A program made the translations under genes and the position numbers. The notes under the pieces are model-generated. The model saw only the letters and a list, made by a program, of their open reading frames with translations. It did not search any database and was not told the DNA's origin. Below, piece by piece: positions 62,421 through 64,000 of a stretch of DNA of 64,000 bases. Numbering within the stretch: the first letter of the stretch is position 1; each line of letters opens with the position of its first letter. Origin of the DNA: Isoperla grammatica (lineage: Eukaryota; Arthropoda; Insecta; Plecoptera; Perlodidae); the NCBI GenBank assembly GCA_945910005.1, contig OX246749.1, forward strand, positions 28,585,183-28,649,182. The letters are read 5' to 3'.

Positions 62421-64000
62421 ATGGCGGAGACAATTTTCATCACCCTTAATGCAAGGAGCGTTCGTAGCGACTTTAAATGGAGTCAGCTGTCGACCTTCCT
62501 GGATCGCCACTTCCCCGACGTCGTCCTCCTACAGGAGACAAACACGTCCTCATCACCACTACCCCTTCTAATCTCGAAGTACTCTTTTTATTTCAACCCC
62601 CCTGTTCAAGTGTGCTCGGGGACCATGATAGGACTTCGTAAGTCATCACCCATGGTCTTTCGAGCCCAAAATATTCTATACCCTGGCTATCTTCAGGAAC
62701 CTCTCCTAGAGATTCCCACCACAGGTCGGACGCTTCACGTCATCTCCGTTTATTTGCCACACAACCAAGCCATAGCTCTAGACACTCTGACGTGCCTCAA
62801 ACGTCACATCAGCGACGTACGTGGTACCGCTGGAGTCGACGCTCAGTTCCTTGTTGGGGGGGACTTCAACTGTACGTTGGATCCCAACACTGACAGATCC
62901 GGGGGCGTCGAGCGGTATCCGCGCGTTGCCCGACTGCTCCGGAACACAGTAAGACAGCAGACCTCTCCGATTTGTGGCGGGAGTTTCACCCCGGGGAGCC
63001 AGGCTTCACGTATGTGGGCAATGCCCCACTGCATTCCGCCTCTCGCATAGACAGGTTCTATGGCACTCCCGAAGTGACCACTTTGATGACCGGCGTGCGC
63101 GTATTGCCCGCTTTCTCCGACCACCTTGCACTGCTGGCCACTATGTCGCTACGAACGCCTAAGTTTGTCTCGCCATATTGGCGCTTTGACAATACTCTCT
63201 TGGAGGACCCGAACTTCGGAGATTGTATTCGCGAGCTTCTCGAATCATTCGAGGCTCGTCGCAATCATTACTCCTCGCTCCACCACTGGTGGGATGCCAT
63301 CAAGCAGGAGATTCAGACCACGACCATCCGATTCATTAGACTCCGCCGGCAAATGTCGGACGAGACGTTTGCACAACTCGAGAGGCGTGTCGATCGAATC
63401 GTGTCCAGTCCCCTGCTGGGTGAACACACCACGGCAGATTTAGCTCACGCAACCTCCCAAGTGCGCGACGCGTACACAAGGAGAAGCGAGAGAGTGCTGG
63501 CAAACTCTCGCTACGCCCACCTCCTCGCTTCGGACAGTCCGGCAGGACCAAGTTTGGCTCGTGATATGGCTCCCACGTTTCAACCCCTCAAAGAACTGCG
63601 CCTGGAAGGGCGCGTCGTGTCTGATGGACCGTCGCTATGCACGGTCGCGAGGCGTCACTTCCAGGAGGTTTACGCTGCCACGCCCGTGACAATCGAGGAA
63701 GACTCGCCCCTGTACGAGACCCTGCCTCTACTTTCTCGCCTCCAACGTGAGAGACTAGATCGGCCGCTGAGCCAACAAGAACTCACCGAAGCTCTTGGGT
63801 CCCTGAACAAAGGGAAGTCTCCCGGAATTGATGGTCTCACTCCCGAGTTCTACTCGTTCTTTTGGAGTGAGCTGTCGGGTCCGTTTGAGGAAATGTTGGC
63901 GCACTCCATGGAGACCGGCCTTCTTCCCCGATCTGCACAAAAGTCTATCCTGACGCTACTTCCTAAGTCGGGTGACAGGCTGGACATCAAAAACTGGCGT
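62421..64000 (+). pseudogene. Tx1-like ORF2, copy 2, frameshifted and partial
   Basis: The APE half is intact to GGDFN and RNTV. Loss of one base near 62,950 (ACAGTAAGACAG against ACAGTTACGACAG) then shifts the frame; the SRIDR and SDH motifs continue in the next frame. The window ends at the beginning of the RT. It cannot make a full protein without correction of the shift. Confidence 0.87.

Larger units (their letters stand above)
60371..64000 (+). mobile_element. Tx1-like LINE copy 2 (runs past window end)
   Basis: Starts after (AC)n with CTTCAGACCTCGTCGCGAGC. The 5' UTR and first 470 bp of ORF1 differ from copy 1, but from about 61,095 onward it is nearly identical to copy 1 from 2,262. 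It ends at the window edge inside the RT (KNWR). Mutations in both ORFs make it inactive. Confidence 0.9.

Overview
This is animal nuclear DNA, AT-rich and dominated by repeats. There are no bacterial-style operons. Intron-type splice signals, very long pure microsatellites, MITEs and at least four kinds of retroelement show it is eukaryotic. The retroelements are an APE-type Tx1-like LINE, RLE-type R4/Dong-like LINEs, Jockey-superfamily LINE remnants and a Penelope-like remnant. The words TAGGCCTA and AGGCCTAGG are dense near 54.6-55.0 kb. With a C-type-lectin-like gene and this transposon mix, they fit an invertebrate, perhaps marine, but the phylum cannot be fixed from the sequence alone.

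Layout. 1-1.35 kb: the end of a 94-bp satellite array, a 600-bp flank and an (AC)n tract that holds a Tx1 3' stub. 1.35-7.73 kb: a nearly full-length Tx1-like retrotransposon (ORF1 with a CCHC knuckle; ORF2 with APE, RT and a C-terminal zinc motif; one frameshift) ending in (TAA)n and followed by about 650 bp of (AC)n. 8.4-13.2 kb: MITEs, a 14-bp minisatellite and a 146-bp tandem repeat interrupted by a Harbinger-like MITE with a TAA duplication. 13.2-28.7 kb: a chain of (TAA)n tracts separated by R4/Dong-like copies and degenerate Jockey-type RT fragments. One R4-like copy has the 5'-inversion structure left by twin priming. 29.4-31.7 kb: exons of a secreted C-type-lectin-like gene. Some exons are tandemly duplicated, and the gene is split by a 200-N gap across which strand orientation appears to flip. 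33.1-33.7 kb: Penelope-like remnant. 34.2-34.7 kb: 500 bp of pure (TTG)n. 35-41 kb: tRNA-derived SINE pieces, a 39-bp minisatellite and two candidate orphan exons. 41.3-52.15 kb: about 10.8 kb of 94-bp satellite with higher-order structure, including an exact 19-unit (1786-bp) tandem duplication. 52.15-52.9 kb: a second copy of the flank seen at 470-1150. 52.9-59.55 kb: a 6.6-kb block bounded by matching inverted ends and set between two (AC)n tracts. It contains a possible two-exon gene and four MITEs. 59.55-64 kb: again (AC)n, a Tx1 3' fragment, (TAA)n, (AC)n and a second long Tx1 copy running off the window.

The main theme is retrotransposition into microsatellites. Every Tx1 copy sits in (AC)n, always in the same orientation, and makes a (TAA)n tail. 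Every R4-like copy sits in (TAA)n. One family therefore produces the repeat that the other appears to use as its landing site. The two long Tx1 copies are almost identical downstream of about 2,262/61,095 but have unrelated-looking 5' ends, so they are 5'-chimeric.
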